A DNA stretch of 64,000 nucleotides from Armillaria gallica. Its lineage: Eukaryota > Basidiomycota > Agaricomycetes > Agaricales > Physalacriaceae. The stretch spans positions 4,960,001-5,024,000 of the forward strand of contig JBANDB010000006.1 of assembly GCA_037576215.1 (NCBI GenBank), given 5' to 3'. Of this stretch, positions 49,212-61,300 are shown piece by piece. Within the stretch, counting starts at the first letter, position 1. Each line of letters opens with the position of its first letter. The translations under genes and the position numbers were made by a program. The notes under the pieces were generated by a model. The model was not told the origin of the DNA and did not search any database. It was given only the letters and a program-made list of their open reading frames with translations.

Positions 49212-51451
49212 TTAATACGAAGGAACGGTATATTCGGTATCATTCTTTGTCACTTCTGGAGGGAGACTGTAGTAGGTCGGGCAAAGATCGTACCAACTCC
49301 CTATAAACACGCACGTCAGTACTCGCTGTATATTAAATCAAAAAATGAGGCCCCACCTGGAATACCAGGGTTCGCCTCTGCCATTTCCGGTATAGCTTCA
49401 GCAAAAACGATAGCCATCCCACTATGATTTAGTTTTAGATGACAAGAGCCACAAAAAGGAAACAAAACGTACCCGTCTAGATGGAATTCAATATGGCTAT
49501 CGATATTGTTTCAGAACAGGGTACATATCATGAGGCGTTAGATATACATACCAGTGCAAGAACCAAGGTCCAGGATTGTCGGTCCTGAATCGAATGGTTG
49601 TCAAGTTGTTTTCGGCTACGGGTGTGGTATCTCTGCGGGCCTGGGATTTTAAGATCATCAGCATACACATAAAGAAGATTGTGCTTATAAGACGGACCGG
49701 ATCGTTGAAATTGTAGGTATCGCTGTCTGCGCTTTTCACGACATCAAAACTATGCTGTAAACGCATTCAGTCGGATAAAACCGTAGTCAATTTCTGAGAG
49801 AGGCCTACGCCATGGAGATGGAATGGATGCTGGAAAAGTGCGACGTCAATACCGTCGTATTGAATGAAACATGGAGGATGAACGTACAGGTCCGTCTATT
49901 GCTTGTCCACCGAAAAGATTGACCTCAATAGTCTTGTTCAGAGGCAGTCCGTATACAGAACCTTTAGGCAACAAATCTTGCGCTCGCTGAGCACCGCTTA
50001 AGATCTGAAGTAGAACGGGAACGGTGGGCGGTACGAATTGGACACCATTCATTAGGAAGACGTTAGTGGCATCGTCAAATCCAAGGGTGATATTGAGTAC
50101 AAGGTCCGCCCCACCAGGAAACGGCTCTCCTGGGGCTCCAGGAGATTCCAGTGGATGCAAATCCACCTCTCGTGGGGAAACAATGTGATGCTGTATCGAG
50201 GTCGTCGGTTCCGAGTCATCGGCACCTTGGTATCTTAACACCGCAGAGTTAATCCCGTTCTCGAATCCTGGATTGCCAACAGCAGGATTAGCCCGAATCC
50301 AGTAGTTACCGGCCGGTTGATTGGTCTCCAGAATGATCGAGAATCTCTGAGCAGCGAATATCGACAGCGAGTTGGCAGTGATTGGTTGGAGGTTGATGCC
50401 GTCCGTTTCGATGATGGTGAAATTATGACCGTCGATGGAGAATTGAAAGGCGACACCGCACGATACAGAAATCAACCGTAGCCGATAACGCTTGTTTGGA
50501 GCGACGGTCATAACGAAGAGAGGAGCTGTTGGCTATGCATGGGATGTCCCTTGAGTCAGGTCTTAGGGAGATGGACAATTGCCTTACATCTTCAAAGAAT
50601 CGACCCATCCCGTTAATCAGAGTGGAATCAGGATCTGGCGTCACTGTCCTGGCAATCAGCGCTGGCGTTGGATAATGATACCTAGAAGGGATCTCATCAA
50701 GAAAGTACTAGAATCAGGCCTCGTCTCACACTTACCAATCTGAGAGTACAAGGATAGTGGTTTCTGTAGGAGAAATCAATCTGACTCTGATTGATTCAGA
50801 ATAGATGTACCGACCATCATCAACATCATACAAGGCCCGATGAGGGTCATTCTTCCCGTCCTCTCCGTCATACACGATGAAAGGCCCTGCTTCGCCATCA
50901 CAATATTGAACCGAGAGGTGTGAATGGTACCAAAACGTTCCAGCCTGGTCCGGAACGCGGAAATCATACAGGAACGAGTGGTTTTGCGCGATTGGACACT
51001 GCGTAACAGAAGTGGAACCGTCTTCAAAGTTGGTTCCGTGTTGGTGAATACCGTGCCAGTGCTGAAGAGTATAAGACACCAGCAAATGGAGAGGAGAGCT
51101 GTGCTTACAATACTCGTATCGAGAGCCATAGTGTGGTCTGTCAATTCATCGATGACATTGATCTGAAAACGGTCTCCCTGCACTGTATTTAGAACACAAT
51201 ATCGTTATGCAAATATTCCAACTTGCCTTGACACCACTTATCACAGGTCCCGGAAACGTTCCGCCTGCTAGTACCGTCCTGCCAATAGTCAGCGCGCGCA
51301 TTTCTATACAGGATTCATGCACATACGAACGAAGGAACCCATCTGGAGCAATCTTTTTGTTGACAATGGGCAGATCTCCAGAAGAGCCGAGTACTTTGAG
51401 CGATTTCACTGACTCAAATAGACAGATGAGAACTAGCAGAAATTCAAGCAT
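49212..51451 (-). CDS. Laccase 2 (multicopper oxidase), inverted paralogue of laccase 1
   Basis: Secreted laccase with the same intron layout as laccase 1. The start at 51451 gives the signal peptide [20 protein letters not shown], then [15 protein letters not shown] and [15 protein letters not shown] after intron 1. Copper motifs are complete: [40 protein letters not shown] with HSFDVV, and [12 protein letters not shown] spliced from three pieces. Met at Cys+10 marks class 1. The central region [18 protein letters not shown].. and [16 protein letters not shown] is nearly identical to laccase 1. The end is [21 protein letters not shown] with TAA at 49212-49214. Unspliced reading suggests a lost HCH motif (HWYVY), but that is intron. 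All introns have GT donors. It is transcribed toward laccase 1. Confidence 0.92.
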
Positions 51452-51534
51452 GATTAATGAGTCCGTTGAACAGAAAAGAAAGGACAGTAGAGAATGAGGC
51501 AAAAACAACTCACCTTGCAAGCTCTTTATAGTGG

Positions 51535-51540
51535 GTATAC
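51535..51540 (-). promoter_or_regulatory. TATA box of laccase 2
   Basis: TATAAA on the minus strand, about 84 bases upstream of the ATG, in the context CACTATAAAGAGC that is shared with laccase 1. Confidence 0.65.
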
Positions 51541-52519
51541 GTCAATGATAGTAGCACTGGTATCATATTGGGCAAACACATCTGAGCTTGCTTATCGTAA
51601 CTCTCTGCGACTTATGCGGACGGGGAATGAGCGAGTGTCCTTCAGGAGCGAGAATCGCACCTAGGATGTGTCTATACCTGTAAACGAAAGGAACAACAAT
51701 GTATAAGCAAACGTAGCTGTAAGCTAATGAAAAACAATGTAGTGATCGTGATACGCTGCGCGTTTACCCTTTCAAGAAAGACGTAAATGCTGAAAGTCCA
51801 TCTAGAACGCTGCGGTCGTGATGGCCACCCACTATAATGTGTAAGAGGGGATAATGTCAACGAAAATCCGCCTAAAGACAGGACGGCAGCGGTGCTTCAA
51901 TACAATACGTATCAGTACTCACTTGATGCTACATAGACCGTACCTGAGGATCAGCTCATGACTGAATTCAGAATGATGCTGTTCAGTGGGTCCCATTCAC
52001 ATCCCTGAGACTGTAGTAGGCAGAACGTTCGTCATCAACCCATACCAAGCCTAGGAATAGCTATCATATCGACAGATCGCGGGGAAGTAGGACCATCCTG
52101 TGAGCCTAGGACTGTATTATAGAGCAGTTTCCAGTTATGAAACAAAAGGGTTTTCACCTTCATCCTCTGCATCCGACACACAGATACGTACGGAGGTCGT
52201 CCTTCTACCGACTGAAATTCATTTCGAAATTTTGAGTGGGGCGTGAAGCCGCCCCTTCATGCAATTATGATGTGCCCCCAGTATTTGTCACTTCCAAAGA
52301 GACGGGTGAGTAATGGACCATCGGCAGTGATCACTTCTATGGTCAATGGTGTTACGCAGACAGAGCATTTGTCGATGAAATTTTGAGCTTAACGTTGTAA
52401 GATAAAAAGAAGAGACAGCGATTGGAAAGGCTTAGTAGTCATACGCATTAGATAATGTATACTGAATAGCCATAACAGCAAGATAGGTTTATCAGCAACT
52501 TCCAGCGAGCCACTTCAAT
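51541..52519. other. Upstream region of laccase 2
   Basis: No gene. The first 150 bases (to about 51680) resemble the laccase 1 promoter in reverse complement, including a CCCAATATGATACC segment. Beyond that the similarity fades by eye, then resumes in the decayed fragment that starts near 52520. Confidence 0.45.
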
Positions 52520-53000
52520 TCAGAGTGCCACCAGCGACCGGAAATTAAACCCTGCCAGAGAGTCGCATGCGTTGCCTATTCAAGTCGTTCGAGTGATGAG
52601 ATTGTAACAGTGGCCCCACTTTGGTTTCTCGAGATTGGTGATACCTTCCGTACTGTTAACGGCAGGTTGCTGGACGAACCAATGAGAGGGACCGGATGAC
52701 ATGCCTCCTCCCTGACAAGTAGCCTCGTGGTATCTTTGTACCGCCGCGTATTTCCCTCATTTCTTAGTCGGGCCATTCATAGAACATCCTGAGAATGACC
52801 CCGAAGTAGAAACGGTGATGCGTCGTCAGGATCGCGTTGTGCAAGGGAGAAGGGCAGATTGCGACCTCTTCGTTCGGCAGAGTTGCAAAATATTCGAGAT
52901 AGACGCTGCAAAGACGCCCGATGACAAGGGTGAGTAGGCTGCTCAAGGAAGACATTGAATAGATTGATTCGGAGTCTGCTGCTATTATGTGTGGCCATTG
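52520..53000 (-). pseudogene. Decayed gene fragment, copy 2 (paired with 34290-34850)
   Basis: On the minus strand the segment reads SIYSMSSLSSLLTLVIGRL and LPNEEVAICPSPLHNAILT before a stop, and later words match copy 1 at nucleotide level (CAATCTCGAGAAACCAAAG, AGCAGCCTACTC, GACGACGCATC). The two copies differ by indels, so the frames are disrupted differently. A 172-codon frame that crosses it (52777-53295) is not the conserved frame. The source family is not recognised. Confidence 0.5.
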
Positions 53001-53385
53001 ACAGTGTGCCTAGGTTATTTTGAGCAAGAATTGGCATGTGGCAGGTGTCGCGGGATGAAATAAGACGCATATAATCACTGGTAGTACACGTCAGAGTGCA
53101 GAAAAAGGGACGCAATATATGCACTTGCCAATGAACCACAACCTTTCCAAGTCCACCCTTCAAGCTGTAAGGCAGGTACCCCAAGATCCAAGTTGATTTA
53201 CAAGTTGAGTAGCATCTAACTCGAATGCAGACAAAGATAGGCACAAGGCAGAGCAGCACTTTCCTCCGCCATCTTACGCTCTGCCTGGATACCAAGCGTC
53301 TTTAGGACTGACATGGACATGTTGAAACGACTATGATTGACAGCATACCTTTTACATTGGTGAAAGAAAAATATCAAATCTTCCA

Positions 53386-54178
53386 TCATCGTTGGGTCGA
53401 AACAAATTCAGAGACCATACCCTCGGCTTCATTCTCTTCTGTATTGACAACATCACCTCTCTGACACTACGCGGCACATGAGCAAAGACCAAGGAAAAAC
53501 AAAGCCAACACGTACATGGTACATAGCAGTCCAATATCCGGCCCAGTACATTGCATTGACCGCCCTCGTAAATGCCTCGTCCTGAGTGACCGTCTCCGCG
53601 TTTGTTTCAGGATGATTGTACGACGTCCCAGCAGAGGGGTCGCCTCCGGTGTCTAGGGAGGCATCGTGAGAAGGAATAAAGCTGTTAAAATCGATGGGTT
53701 TCGAGTCGCCGTCGCCGTCGTCGTCTGCCTCATCATCGTCCTCTTCCTCTTCCTGGGACGGCAAGTCTTCGGTATCATTCTCTTCGACATTTGAGTCATC
53801 AAACGGAACATTGTACCATCTGTAATATCATTATTGACGCGACTTTATAGGTGTAGGTGAAATGCGTACAATGGTGATCTTTTGGTAGGATTCGTCTTCA
53901 GGGCAGTATCGCCTCCATGATAGGCCTGCACACGACTTAGAGAATGAAACTACAGAAATAAAAAAGGACCGTACAGCATACTCTTCATGGACAGCTTCCC
54001 ATACATCGATGAGCACAGAATCGTTCCAAATTTCTGCATGGGTGAGCTCCCTGCTAAGCTCGAATGCGACTGTCACATTTCCGTCTGTCTTTAGTTTTTT
54101 TGACGGTGAAGGCGAGTCATTGGTCAAGGATGAACGAGGATCTGGCACGATATCATCGTAGGATACTACTGGTCTCAT
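53386..54178 (-). CDS. smn1: SMN-like protein (survival of motor neuron homologue)
   Basis: SMN assembles Sm rings on spliceosomal snRNAs. The start at 54178 (MRPVVSYDDIVPDPRSS) leads to the Gemin2-binding helix LTHAEIWNDSVLIDVWEAVHEEYA. After an intron comes AYHGGDTALKTNPTKRSPL, equivalent to the YHG(K)..W(K).EP(V)K..L segment of fungal Smn1. A further intron leads to WYNVPFDDSN, an acidic stretch, and the YG box AVNAMYWAGYWTAMYH (about 53560-53510), the self-association motif. Two short splices end the protein as CQRGDVVNTEENEAEGMVSE with TGA at 53386-53388. There is no Tudor domain, as in yeast Smn1. An in-frame ATG upstream at 54259 is possible. The family call rests on the N-terminal helix plus the YG box. 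Confidence 0.82.
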
Positions 54179-55133
54179 GGGAGAACGAGTCGGAGATGCT
54201 GCAGCCGTAAAAGGAAATAAATAGCCGGCGGCCCGATTGAATGCCACCGCGAACTGCAAAGATTCTTATTTGTTTTCCACGACGAACAAAGTTTTCAAAG
54301 GCAGTGCAATGCCTGTTACCCAACTCTCGGCTGTCCATTTTCCACGTTGTTTTCTTGCCCTTATTGGACAGTACTGCTTCCCTAGATTGACGACTTCGCA
54401 GGCAATAGACGACCGTAGAGGCAGAGTTGTTCACATTCATCAACGGAACACTGTCTGGTGGTAGGAGGTCTACTAACCTTGGGGTCTACAACTGTTCTAG
54501 AGGCTATTGCAAGAAAAACTTCATATGCGGTTCATTGTTCGTTCAACGACATCGCAGCGTTCTCATAGGCGCCCAAGCTGCGCTTCCTACTCCTTACTCG
54601 CATCTCTACAGGGCAAAACCTCTGAAGCTTTCTGTGATCAGGAAGAATTGGATGGGTCCAACAGATTTCTGAGATTGTCGCAATTGAAAGCGAGATATCG
54701 TCTGGTTAAATTTAAGTGGCGATATGCCATCGGCTTCGTGGGGAACGAATCATATGCGATCTCTGGATTGGCTACCCTACAATTTTAAGCGCTAGTCCTC
54801 TCCGTTTGGGTAGAAATTCTAAACTCATGACGATATGTACTCCTCACTCGAACGAAGTCTTGCCTATTCCCGCAATTTTTGTGCTACTCTGGTTCACTCA
54901 CTGGAAAAATAATCCTGCCCTTTGTTGCTTGGAATATTCGGTTACTAGCCTCATGATCAGGAACTGCTCGTGCACTGTACAAGCTATTCTGAGTCTGTAT
55001 ACCAACCCTAAAAAGGTAATGACCTTCAGATGACGTCGTGGGTATAAAGGTCACTCAGGAGGAAATCCACCTCTTCTTCCTCGACCACCACCATCAACAC
55101 CGTTTACCTTCACATACTCACCAATCTTACAAT
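54179..55133. promoter_or_regulatory. Divergent intergenic region, smn1 / quinone reductase
   Basis: No coding frame is supported; frames up to 105 codons lack motifs. CT-rich sequence with CCACCACCATCAACACC just before the ATG at 55134 looks like a typical fungal 5' leader. Confidence 0.4.
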
Positions 55134-55954
55134 ATGGCTCCCAAGGTTGCTATCATCATCTACACCATGTATGGTCATATCGCCAAAAGTACGTACGCGA
55201 CGCGCTGCATCGTCTCTCATCCACCAAATGTGCTTTCACAGTGGCCGAGGCCGTCAAGGCGGGTATCAAGAACGGCGGCGGCGACGCTACTATCTACCAG
55301 TACGTCTACTTTGGTTGATTATCGCTGTCAATCCATTTATGTCTCACCTTTCAGGATACCCGAAACACTTTCCGCTGAGATTCTCGGCAAGCTCCACGCA
55401 CCAGCCAAGCCAGACTACCCTGTTATCACCCCTGATATGCTTCCCGACTTTGACGCGTTCGTCTTGGGTATCCCGACTCGTTACGGAAACTTCCCTGGTC
55501 AATGGAAGGTGCGTTTACCTTAGTTCTGTCTTCGTACACAGTGGTATCTCACGCGTTCCCAGGCCTTCTGGGACGCCACTGGTAGTCTATGGGTGAAGGG
55601 GTCGCTTTCTGGGAAGTATGCGGGTGTATTCATCTCTACAGCCGGCTTGGGAGGAGGCCAAGAGTCCACTGCCATTGCTGCCATGTCCACACTCGCTCAC
55701 CACGGCATCCTCTACGTTCCTTTTGGGTACGCCCACGCATTCCCTCTGCTCACCAACCTCACCGAGGTGCATGGAGGTAATGTCCATTGGTATTTGTCCC
55801 CACTGAGCAAACGCTGAAGCACTTTGCAGGTTCTCCGTGGGGTGCCGGAACTTTTGCCGCGTCTGATGGTTCTCGGCAGCCCACTGCCCTTGAGATTGAA
55901 ATTGCTACCATTCAAGGCAAGACGTTCTATGAAACTGTGAAGAAAGCTTTTTAG
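55134..55954 (+). CDS. NAD(P)H:quinone oxidoreductase, WrbA/flavodoxin type
   Basis: FMN enzyme reducing quinones by two electrons to hydroquinones; in white- and brown-rot fungi such benzoquinone reductases recycle lignin-derived and hydroquinone redox carriers. The start at 55134 reads [18 protein letters not shown] with the FMN-phosphate loop (YTMYGH). Then come [40 protein letters not shown], and the WrbA hallmarks [14 protein letters not shown] and [32 protein letters not shown] and [18 protein letters not shown] follow. [20 protein letters not shown] and a C-terminal helix end at TAG 55952-55954. Five short introns join in frame to give about 204 residues, the normal size. It may work with extracellular laccases on quinones, but no co-regulation is visible. 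Confidence 0.93.
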
Positions 55955-58375
55955 CCAATAGAAAGCCATGAGAAAAGTCGTTCTAAGTTGTAAACTTGTA
56001 CTTGTACTAAGCAATAGCTCTCCGTCGAAGTCAAAGATGTATATATATGACTGTAAATGTTTAGGATAAGTTCTAGCATTGAACAAGGCCACGTAAGGGG
56101 AAAAGGGAATGAGGAAGGAAGGAAGGAAGGAAATTTTATTAGTTGTCGGTGCTCCTGAACAGAAACGTAACGACGTCCGTACTACAGTCAGTCTGAGTCA
56201 GAAATAAATAAGATCTACAAAGATTGGTAACTGCTACGGGACCGAACCTCTGCCATGCTCTGCCGCTTTGGTAAAGCCCCCCAGTCAAAAGTCTGTGGGC
56301 ATGGGTCGACGGTCGTATATATCCATCGATAAATCGATGGCTACCTGTCACTCTCTAATAATGGCCCATTCTATTTTTGCATCTCAGGTAGCTGTGGGTG
56401 TGCATTGACAGCTATAGATTTCTATCGATGCATATCTACAGAAGTCTGTACATCGCATTGCTAATAACACATACTGATATCTGCATATCCTTCTCTGCCT
56501 AGCTAGCTTCGTCGCCTTCAATCTCCCCGTTATGCCAGTCTCCAGCCGCCGTTCATTGATTCTGATAGCGGATGGTAGTCAGTACCAGTAAGAAACGCAG
56601 ACTCGCATAGCGTACCTTCTTCAGAGCTGCGGCCTGCTTTTTGAATTCATTGGCGTAGCGACAGTCAGTATCAGATACCCGTAATACATATTGCTTCAAC
56701 GTACCGCATACAAGAAAGAAAGAGCGCGGCCAACGTCAAAGCGTAGCAATGCGAAATTAATGGGCATCGAAGTCCCCTGTAAGTCAATCAATACCAGGCA
56801 ATATGATAACAACATACCCTATATCGAAAAAGTGAAACGGAAGAGACAGCGTAGACATACGACAATCAGTTGACCTAGTATGACGTACTGGGGAATAAGA
56901 CGACGATATGGTGAGAGACCCAAGTGAACGCACCTTTTCCTGCACCCAAAGTCACCCCCGATTTTCTCATCCCCGTCAACCGTGAACGAAAACACTGGTT
57001 ATATGCGGTTGCCTTGAGGTCTTTCCAGATCTAACGCGTCGTTTTGATAAGTTCGACACCATTGGCATCGTCGGGGCCATACAGTCGCGGTATATGAACT
57101 AGGAGGAAAGGGTATTCAGCGAGGATGGTAGCGCACCAGGGATGGGCAACATGTCGGGCGAAGGTCATGATGGTAAAAGGGAGAGCGTGTTCGGACTTTT
57201 CCGGCGTCGCTGGCCCCGCTTTATCGCTTGTGATATAAGAAGGCGTAAGACCGTCTGGAGGCCCCCGTCTGGCAAGTTCACTAACACTCTGTCACTAATC
57301 AATTGAAGACAAGCGAAGTTCTGGAGGGTCATAATAAATCTACGGCGGACGGAGGATGCTCAGCTTGTCAAGTATATCCATCAGGATCTCTACATGTCTA
57401 CGGACATCGATGGATCGACCCATACCCGTGGCTATCAACCCAAGCCTCCAGACTTTTGACTGGGAAAGCCCCACCAAGAGTACTCCCTCACGGCGTCGGC
57501 GATGGTAAGGTGAAAAGTGTGATCAGAAAGGCATGAAAGCCTTGTGATGGAATATGAACAGGATAACACATGAGGGAGCCATAGCGCAACAGCTTTGTGG
57601 CCACCCTCCTTCGTCATAGCATAGTAGCCTTGACGACGGAATAATATGAGGGAAAGAGGAGTCGGGACGTCCATAGCAAGAAGCGTCGCAACCCCTGTTT
57701 TCTGCTGCGATAATTTGGGCACCGTCCCTCAAAATATGTGCGTCCAGAGCAACCGGCGACATCGCGGGATACACTCAGAGGCTATTCGAGGAAGGGTGAC
57801 CAAGATATCGGAAGGGTCCTAGTGAGAACCGTTGCGCTGGGCGTCGTCCGGCTGTTTCAGACATCGTCCATTAGAAAATATGTTCCCCGAGCAATGTGCG
57901 AGTCTGCGCAGTACTCCAAAGTCCAGCCATTCAAGGCGGTACGAGGTGCGCGCTCGAGCAGCGCAATTGGCTGCAGGTCCAAGTGGTCGCCGTGGCCCCT
58001 ATTTCGCACCTGGATGTCGTCCGGACGATTTACACACAAACCATTGAAGTAAAGTCTCCCTGATCATTCTGCAACTTTGCAAGATACTCTCAAAGACGAT
58101 TCGAGGGGGAGTCAAGAAAAAGGACCCCAAGAATATCGATGATGGTGGAAAACTTCAAAACGTTGTCCTTGTAGCGTGGGAAGTCCGCTGAAGTCTGTCC
58201 TTGTTCCCTTGCCCTCTGTACACACGTTCGTCTCTCAAGTATCTGATATAAATATATCTAACTCAATAATGATTGTCAATATTCTACATGATGTATGGGG
58301 TTCGAAACGCTAGATAAATGCGACTGGGACCATCTCTGACCCGAGAAATAAGACACGACGTAGCACAAGCCCAGA
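55955..58375. other. Intergenic, with GGAA microsatellite and weak coding traces
   Basis: A (GGAA)n run lies at about 56112-56131. On the minus strand, frames such as MTFARHVAHPWCATILAEYP (57177 down to about 57037) and LSQQKTGVATLLAMDVPT (about 57717) look mildly protein-like. They are not linked by clear splice sites and match no family I know. They may be remnants of a decayed gene. No RNA gene is seen. Confidence 0.35.
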
Positions 58376-61300
58376 TCAATCCCAGGAAGGCGACGCCTGA
58401 TACGAATGGCTGCGCCCAGCACCATTCTGAGTATTGTGCGCCGGAGACGAAGGCGACCATGAAGGCGACGTTGGACTATAAGCAGGTGACGCGGGTGCTG
58501 ATAGAGGAACATCAGTCAGAATATGTACAGTGCGACTTCAGAGGTAGGAACTTACAGTATGCAGGGGCTAGAGTGCGATTAGTATCAAGGTTAGTAAACC
58601 GTTTCGCAACGAAGATAGCGGTAGACATCAAACTTACAGGCAGGAGAATAGGTAGGCGATGTTGGTGCTATTACAATGATCAGCGTAAACTCCCATCAAA
58701 ATAGAAGACAAAGACATACAGTATTTTGGTGAGGACGGCGAAGCCATAGGAGATGTCGGCGAGTACTTCGGCGACGACGGGGACAGTTGCGCAGGAGCTA
58801 GAATATAACATAAGCTCGAGATGCGGTTTCAATAGTTGAAGATACTCACAAGCTGAAAAGGTGAAAAAAGAAGGCAGGACAAGATTAGTACTGCAGGAGC
58901 CGCATTCATAAAAGATAACTTACTTGGCGAATCTATAAAGTTACAGTAGTCAGTACTGATAAGACATACAGAACTTGATTACACTTACAGCGTGGTGACG
59001 CAGGACTGAACGAAGGACTTGTCGGGGAGTATCGCGGAGACGTCGGACTGAATGAGGGTGACGTCGGACTATACCGTGGGGAGGTAGGTGAAAACGAAGG
59101 GGAGGTAGGCGAGTAACGAGGACTCGTTGGCGAATATCCAGGTGATGTCGCAAATCCAGGCGAGGTAGGCGAATACGTAGGCGACGTGGGACCGCGCGGA
59201 TTGAAAGGAGAGGGAGCATATGGCGAGAAGGGCGACGTTGACGCGCCGAAAGGCGATTGAGGAACAAACCCAGGGGACGTAGGCGAATAGCCGGGCGAAC
59301 TGGGACTATAACCGCCAGCAGGGGACATACCGCCTGCACCAACGGGACTCTGACCAAACGCCAACCATTGGAAGCTAGCAGCATCCTCTCCACCACCATT
59401 GACAGCCAAAGGCGAGAACGCAGCTTGGTCAGCTTTGAACACACCATCTTGCCACATAGGCGAATTCGAATCGTAGGGCGTCATAGCGACTTGCCCAGGC
59501 GTCATTCCGCCATCAACATGCGCCGCCAGCATGGACTGTACAGGGAGACGATGGTCAACGATAGCATCCTTCAACATATCGATGTCCAGCGCGACGTCAA
59601 ACGCTCCAGTACCCATCGGCGCCATCTGACCAAACATGACGTTCTCCGCAATTCCATGACAATCATCCTTCTCACCAACAGCGGCAGCTTCCATCAGGAT
59701 TTCAACGGTCTCCTCGAATGAACACCTCATCAAAGCACCAGTGTCCGTGCGATTGATACCATGACGAGTAATGGCCATCAGTGAACCACGATGTGTCATC
59801 AGGTCACAAAGAAGGGCGAGATGGCGGTAGTTGACGTATGAACCATCGAACTCGATAACGCCACGCATTTCTTTCAAGATCGCTGCACGAGCCGCCTCTA
59901 TGCCAAGAACATTGAAGATCTCGACACAGCTGTTCGAATACGTCCGCGTGAAGTCGACACCATCGATGCACATGACGGTCTTAAGGTTGACACCATCCGT
60001 CTCCAAAATCCACTCTTTGTCTTTCATCACAACCAGACTGCCATCGTCCGTCTCCTCAACTGCATCGTGACGTGACAGAAAGACTCGATTAATCCCCTTG
60101 ACGCCCCGCAAGCTCACGGAGTTCAGCATCGTATTCTCCAACTGTCGAAGGAATATGTCTTCCTCAACCGTAGACATGCCATCCTCGTCCTTGTCCGCAT
60201 CACCAATCACACGGCAACGAATGATGAGCTTCTCGGAGTTGTCTTCGCTCCATATCACGAAAAGATCCGTCTTGAAGCTTTCCTTTATGCGGCCGGCAAC
60301 ATAGGGCATGAGCAAATTACGATCAATCATCTTAGCACGGTCAAGTTCGAGCCGAAGCAGCCAAGGAGACTGGGTATGAAGCTTGGATTCGACTTCTTCA
60401 TCGGGGATGGCGAAGAAGGATTCGACGAAAACGGAGTCCTCCTCGATAATGGTAGAACTAGGATCCGGATCGTACCAAATCTCGACGGCGGCTGTAATCG
60501 TTCGCAAGGAGGTATAGGTGAGTTGTTGCTGGACCTTCTTCGTTAAGAACTGATCGGCAGCGATTTGAGGTTCTAGGAAAACGGTGAGGGATGGTGTTTT
60601 GATGTTGGTGGCGACATTGATGATTTCCTTCAGCCGCGGCACACCAAGCGTGACGTTCTTGCTGGATACACCAGCATAATGGAAAGTGTTCAGCGTCATC
60701 TGGGTAGCCGGCTCTCCAATCGACTGTGCAGCAAGAGTACCGCACATTTCGCCAGGGTTAGCCACGGACTGATTGAACTTGGCCTCCACCTCTCCCAACG
60801 CCCACTCAAATGCTTCGCGATTCAGATGGAACTTCTCGAGCACTCTCCGAGAAGCAAAAGTAGCCCGAAGATGCATACTGAAGCGCATCAAAGCATTATT
60901 TTGTGCCTCTACGCTGAGCTCGTCGTCTCCGCGCACAACAATAAGCCGGCGGATCAGTTCCTTCAGGGAGTCTATGATATAAGCGGGTTCGAGGTCACTG
61001 GGTTTCCGACGATCAATATGGAAGATTTGGCTGGCGTTTTGAACGATGCGCTGGAGGTTGACAGGAAGGTACTGCGGTATCGATGGATCCTGGCGAGGGA
61101 AAATGAATTGTCGAAGCATACGGCGGTCGTCGACGAGTTGCCGATACTCCTCATCCAATTTACCCTGCAGTTCTAAAGAACTGTCGTCCAACCCGACCTG
61201 CAGCACACCAGGCAAGAAGCCGCCCGTTGGATCTGTTACATCCACACGATAGTTATGCTCAAACTCCCTATTGTTGAGCCCAAACGTATCGATACTCTGC

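Noticed and set aside
49480..49560. Apparent loss of the L4 copper motif in laccase 2 (HWYVY in the unspliced frame)
   Set aside because: An intron splits the Cys codon; spliced, the motif is HCHIEFHL.
52777..53295. 172-codon open frame on the minus strand as a gene
   Set aside because: The frame conserved with the paralogous segment at 34290-34850 is a different one, and this frame has no motif.
10876..55954. Laccases, quinone reductase and CMD-hydrolase as one aromatic-degradation cluster
   Set aside because: They are spread over 45 kb among unrelated housekeeping genes on both strands, with no shared promoter elements seen.
58933..58988. End of RPB1 at the stop of the long open frame, after CKCNQV
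   Set aside because: A GTAAGT donor follows the last heptad and downstream exons continue in perfect heptads to a typical acidic-aromatic C-terminus.
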